This document shows positions 61,211-64,000 of a DNA stretch of 64,000 bases, in pieces. A program made the translations under genes and the position numbers. The stretch's first letter is position 1, and each line of letters begins with the position of its first letter. The notes below the pieces were generated by a model. It did not search any database. It was given only the letters and a program-made list of their open reading frames with translations, and was not told where the DNA came from. Source of the DNA: Azospirillum thiophilum (lineage in GTDB: Bacteria; Pseudomonadota; Alphaproteobacteria; Azospirillales; Azospirillaceae). Location of the stretch: NCBI RefSeq assembly GCF_001305595.1, contig NZ_CP012401.1:2181001-2245000 (forward strand), written 5' to 3'.

Positions 61211-61977
61211 ACGTCCTCCAGCAGCTCCTGGGCGAGCAGCTCTTCGTCTGGATGCTGGTGTTCCTGCGCATCGGCACCGCCTTCAGCGTGATGCCGACCA
61301 TCGGCGACGCCTTCGTCACCGCGCGTACCCGCCTGCTGCTCGCGCTGGCGGTCAGCGTGCTGGTGGCTCCGGCGATCCGGCCGCAGTTGCCGCCGATGCC
61401 GGGCAGCCCGTTCCAACTGCTGGTGCTGGCGGCCGGCGAGATGACGGTCGGCATCTTCCTCGGCACGGTGGCGCGTCTGCTGATGGGCACGCTGGAGGTC
61501 GCCGGCACCATCATCAGCCTGCAGAGCGGCCTGGCCAACGCCCAGATCTTCAACCCGGCGCTGGCGACCGCAGGCTCGCTGCCGGGGTCGCTGATGGGCT
61601 GGCTCGGGCTGCTGCTGCTGTTCGTCACCGACCTGCACCATCTGCTGATCATGGCCGTGGTCGACAGCTATGCCACCTTCGTGCCGGGGGCGGCGATCCC
61701 GGTCGACGACATGGCCAACGTGGTCGGGCAGCTGGTGTCGAAGACCTTCATGATGGGGGTGCAGATGTCGGCCCCCTTCCTGATCACCGGCGTCCTGTTC
61801 GCGCTGGCGCTTGGGCTGCTGAACAAGCTGGCGCCTCAGGTGCAGGTGTTCCAGCTCTTCACCTCGGTCCAGGTGCTGCTCGGGCTGTTCATGTTCGCGC
61901 TGACGCTGGGCGCGATGATGATGTTCTGGCTGTCGCGCTTCGAGTCGACCTTCGTCGACCTGCTGAAGCCGTTGTAG
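61207..61977 (+). CDS. fliR: Flagellar export apparatus protein FliR
   Basis: Membrane protein of 256 residues with five or six hydrophobic segments, part of the FliP-FliQ-FliR gate. Family features: FLRIGTAFSVMPTIGD (about 19-34), AGEMTVGIFLGTVARLLMG (about 77-95) and the C-terminal helix ending FVDLLKPL. Coupled to fliQ by a four-base overlap and followed by flhB after 13 bases. Confidence 0.94.
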   Translation: MNVLQQLLGEQLFVWMLVFLRIGTAFSVMPTIGDAFVTARTRLLLALAVSVLVAPAIRPQLPPMPGSPFQLLVLAAGEMTVGIFLGTVARLLMGTLEVAGTIISLQSGLANAQIFNPALATAGSLPGSLMGWLGLLLLFVTDLHHLLIMAVVDSYATFVPGAAIPVDDMANVVGQLVSKTFMMGVQMSAPFLITGVLFALALGLLNKLAPQVQVFQLFTSVQVLLGLFMFALTLGAMMMFWLSRFESTFVDLLKPL

Positions 61978-61990
61978 AGGGAGAAGGCCG

Positions 61991-63067
61991 GTGTCGGAAG
62001 AACCGGACGAATCCTCCAAAACGGAGGACCCGACCTCCAAGAAACTCGATGAGGCCCACAAGCAGGGCCAGTTCGCGATGACCCGCGAGGCCGCGAACTG
62101 GCTGATGGTCGCGGCGATGCTGGTGGTGCTGATCTCGATCCTGCCCGGAACGATGAAGGGGCTTTTCTTCCGGCTGAACTACTATTTCGAGAATGTCGAC
62201 CAGTTCACCTTCGACCGCGCCGGGGTCGGGACGCTGCTGTTCCGGGTGATGATGGATTCGCTGTGGGCGCTGTGGCTGCCCATCCTGCTGTTCGTCGTGG
62301 CCGGCGTGCTGTCGACCATCGGGCAGACCGGCTTCCACGTCTCGTGGGAGCTGATCGCGCCGAAATTCAACAAGCTGAACCCGCTGCCCGGCCTGATGAA
62401 CATGTTCAAGGCCAACCAGGGGGTGGAACTGCTTAAGAGCATCGCCAAGCTGGCGGTGGTCGGCGGCGTCGCCTACATGGCGCTGGCGCCGATGTTCGCC
62501 GGCATCGAGGCCTATATCGGCATCGACATCATGGCGCTGCTGAAGCAGATGGATGGTCTGGCCCACCGCCTGCTGATCTGGGTTCTGGTGGTGCTGACCT
62601 TCATCGCCGCCGGCGACTTCCTGTGGCAGAAGCACCAATTCGACAAGAAGATGAAGATGACCAAGCAGGAGGTGAAGGACGAGCACAAGCAGCAGGAAGG
62701 CGATCCCATCGTCAAGGGCCGCATCCGCCAGATCCGGTTCGAGCGCGCGCGCAAGCGCATGATGGCCGCGGTGCCCAGCGCCGACGTGGTGGTCACCAAC
62801 CCGACCCACTTCGCGGTCGCGCTGAAATACGATCCCGACCAGATGGGCGCGCCGATGGTGCTGGCCAAGGGCGTCGACCAGGTCGCCTTCAAGATCCGCG
62901 AGATCGCAGAATCCAACAATGTTCCGGTCATAGAGAACCCTCCGCTCGCCCGTGCGCTCTATGCCGCATGCGATATCGACGCGGAAGTCCCATCCGAGCA
63001 CTATCGGGCGGTCGCCGAAGTCATTACCTATGTCTTCAAGCTCAAGGGGCGGTCGCTGCGCAACTGA
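61991..63067 (+). CDS. flhB: Flagellar export switch protein FlhB
   Basis: Substrate-specificity switch of flagellar export, 358 residues. A charged N-terminus (EDPTSKKLDEAHKQGQ, about 12-27), four membrane helices, then a cytoplasmic domain with the autocleavage motif NPTH near residue 270 (VVTNPTHFAVALKYD). The start is GTG at 61991 with GGGAG upstream. It ends the flgB-to-flhB run and is followed by the CckA-type kinase. The intact NPTH contrasts with the short FlhB-like protein at 58886. Confidence 0.96.
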   Translation: MSEEPDESSKTEDPTSKKLDEAHKQGQFAMTREAANWLMVAAMLVVLISILPGTMKGLFFRLNYYFENVDQFTFDRAGVGTLLFRVMMDSLWALWLPILLFVVAGVLSTIGQTGFHVSWELIAPKFNKLNPLPGLMNMFKANQGVELLKSIAKLAVVGGVAYMALAPMFAGIEAYIGIDIMALLKQMDGLAHRLLIWVLVVLTFIAAGDFLWQKHQFDKKMKMTKQEVKDEHKQQEGDPIVKGRIRQIRFERARKRMMAAVPSADVVVTNPTHFAVALKYDPDQMGAPMVLAKGVDQVAFKIREIAESNNVPVIENPPLARALYAACDIDAEVPSEHYRAVAEVITYVFKLKGRSLRN

Positions 63068-63132
63068 TCGGCCGCTCCGGAAGCTGGCGGCGGAAGCGAT
63101 CGGCGGGCATGGGCGGCGCGCGTGGGCGGCGG

Positions 63133-64000
63133 ATGCATCCCGATGGAGGCATCATCGGTTTGCCCCCGGTTTTGGAATATGTGCGGCTTGGAGTTTCGGT
63201 GGACGAGTCAACTTCCCTTTCCGACACCGCACGCCGCAGGATCACCGGCGGCGCTCCGCCCGGCGGGGCGATGCTGCTGCTCCAGTACGGGCTGGCGCCG
63301 GCCGGGCTGCTGCTGCTGGCCGCCGGCCTGTTGTTGGACCGCGATGCGGTCGGTTGGCTGGGCGCGGCTGCGGCGGCGGCCGGCACCGGCCTGCTGATCG
63401 GCCGCAGCGTCGCGGTGGTGCGGCGATCGGCGCGCGTCGGCGCGCTGCTGGGCGGTGCGCTCGAAGGGATGCCGGCCGGACAGCTGGTCTGCGACGGCGC
63501 CGACGAGGTGCTGTTCGTCAATGCCGCCTTCCGCGAGTTGGCGGGCTGGCGCCGCGGCGAACGGCCGCTGGAGGCGTTGGCGCGCCAGTTCTCCGGCGAT
63601 CCCGACAGCGCGCGCGAGTTCGGCCGCCTGCGCGACCGGGTGCGGGCGGGGGCGGCGGCGTCGGCCGAGCTGGCGATCCCGGCGCTGGACGGCCATCCGC
63701 CGGAATGGCGCAAGGTCCAGGGCCAGCCGGTCGCCGGCTTTCCCGGCTCCGTCCATTGGCGGGTCGAGGACATCACCGCCCGGCGCGAGCTGGAGCATGT
63801 CATGCTGCGCGAGCAGGCCAAGCTCGCCGATTTCATGGAGCATGCGCCGGTCGGCTTCTTTTCCGTCGACCAGAACGGCCAGTTCCTGTTCGTCAACGCC
63901 ACGCTGGCCCAATGGCTGGAGGCCTCGCCGGGCGACCTGACCGACGGTGAGCTGCGGCTGCACGGCGTCCTCGCCGCTCCCCCGGCCGCCGCCCCCTACG
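63133..64000 (+). CDS. cckA: PAS-containing hybrid histidine kinase, probable CckA (5' part)
   Basis: The gene runs off the window; about 289 residues are visible. After a short N-terminus come two hydrophobic segments (LLLQYGLAPAGLLLLAAGLLL and WLGAAAAAAGTGLLIG, about 49-95), then two PAS-like regions: ALEGMPAGQLVCDGADEVLFVN (about 113-134) and FMEHAPVGFFSVDQNGQFLFVN (about 234-255). This architecture and the position right after flhB fit CckA, the kinase that controls CtrA. The kinase and receiver domains are outside the window. The start at 63133 is uncertain. Confidence 0.65.
   Translation, partial: MHPDGGIIGLPPVLEYVRLGVSVDESTSLSDTARRRITGGAPPGGAMLLLQYGLAPAGLLLLAAGLLLDRDAVGWLGAAAAAAGTGLLIGRSVAVVRRSARVGALLGGALEGMPAGQLVCDGADEVLFVNAAFRELAGWRRGERPLEALARQFSGDPDSAREFGRLRDRVRAGAAASAELAIPALDGHPPEWRKVQGQPVAGFPGSVHWRVEDITARRELEHVMLREQAKLADFMEHAPVGFFSVDQNGQFLFVNATLAQWLEASPGDLTDGELRLHGVLAAPPAAAPY

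Overview
The window is high-GC bacterial chromosomal DNA, read as an alphaproteobacterium of the Rhodospirillales, most like Azospirillum. The grounds are the strong GC bias at third codon positions, the gene order rpoZ-rsh-pdxJ-acpS-lepB-rnc-era, the block flgB-flgC-fliE-fliQ-fliR-flhB followed by a CckA-type kinase, and CtrA-like boxes near motility genes. The genus is inference. I saw no rRNA, tRNA, CRISPR array, insertion sequence or prophage.

Layout. 1-3.5 kb: the 5' end of an aldo/keto reductase, a PPK2 polyphosphate kinase, and a LysR regulator divergent from an NADPH:quinone-type oxidoreductase. 3.5-11 kb: class Ia ribonucleotide reductase (nrdA-nrdB) behind a cobalamin riboswitch, a hotdog thioesterase, and metR/metE. 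Both nrdAB and metE are B12-independent isozymes. 11-18.7 kb: propionate catabolism by the methylcitrate cycle (ScfR-type regulator, prpC, acnD, prpF, prpB-like gene). 18.7-25.9 kb: metal homeostasis, with an orphan AztD zinc chaperone behind a palindromic Zur-like box, then NikR and a divergent nikABCDE operon sharing one textbook NikR operator. 26-28.3 kb: a slightly lower-GC patch (glutathione transferase, DUF427 protein, LysR regulator). 28.5-34.8 kb: guaA, an acetyltransferase, then lptG-surA-pdxA for envelope biogenesis and vitamin B6. 34.8-42.7 kb: a NYN-domain protein and the rpoZ-to-era housekeeping run, tightly overlapped. 42.7-48.2 kb: small proteins, a Bfd-type ferredoxin with a Fur-like box, an RlmM-like methyltransferase, a secreted M10 metallopeptidase with four 41-residue repeats, and a patatin-like phospholipase. 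48-54.3 kb: cheZ, two MotB-like proteins and a 1172-residue periplasmic TPR protein in one overlapping operon. 54.3-57 kb: a fasciclin protein and the Kup potassium transporter. 57.2-64 kb: two divergent flagellar export operons (FlhB-like, an unknown, fliO, fliP on minus; flgB to flhB on plus) and the truncated 5' part of a CckA-type hybrid kinase.

The best candidate for something under-described is the cheZ / MotB-like / MotB-like / TPR operon, in which the first MotB-like protein lacks the proton-binding aspartate. Other points of interest are the B12 riboswitch on nrdAB, the repeated operator motifs of the methylcitrate regulator, the Zur-box AztD without its transporter, the acidic extension of Era, and CtrA-like boxes placed near motility genes and a cckA-like gene.
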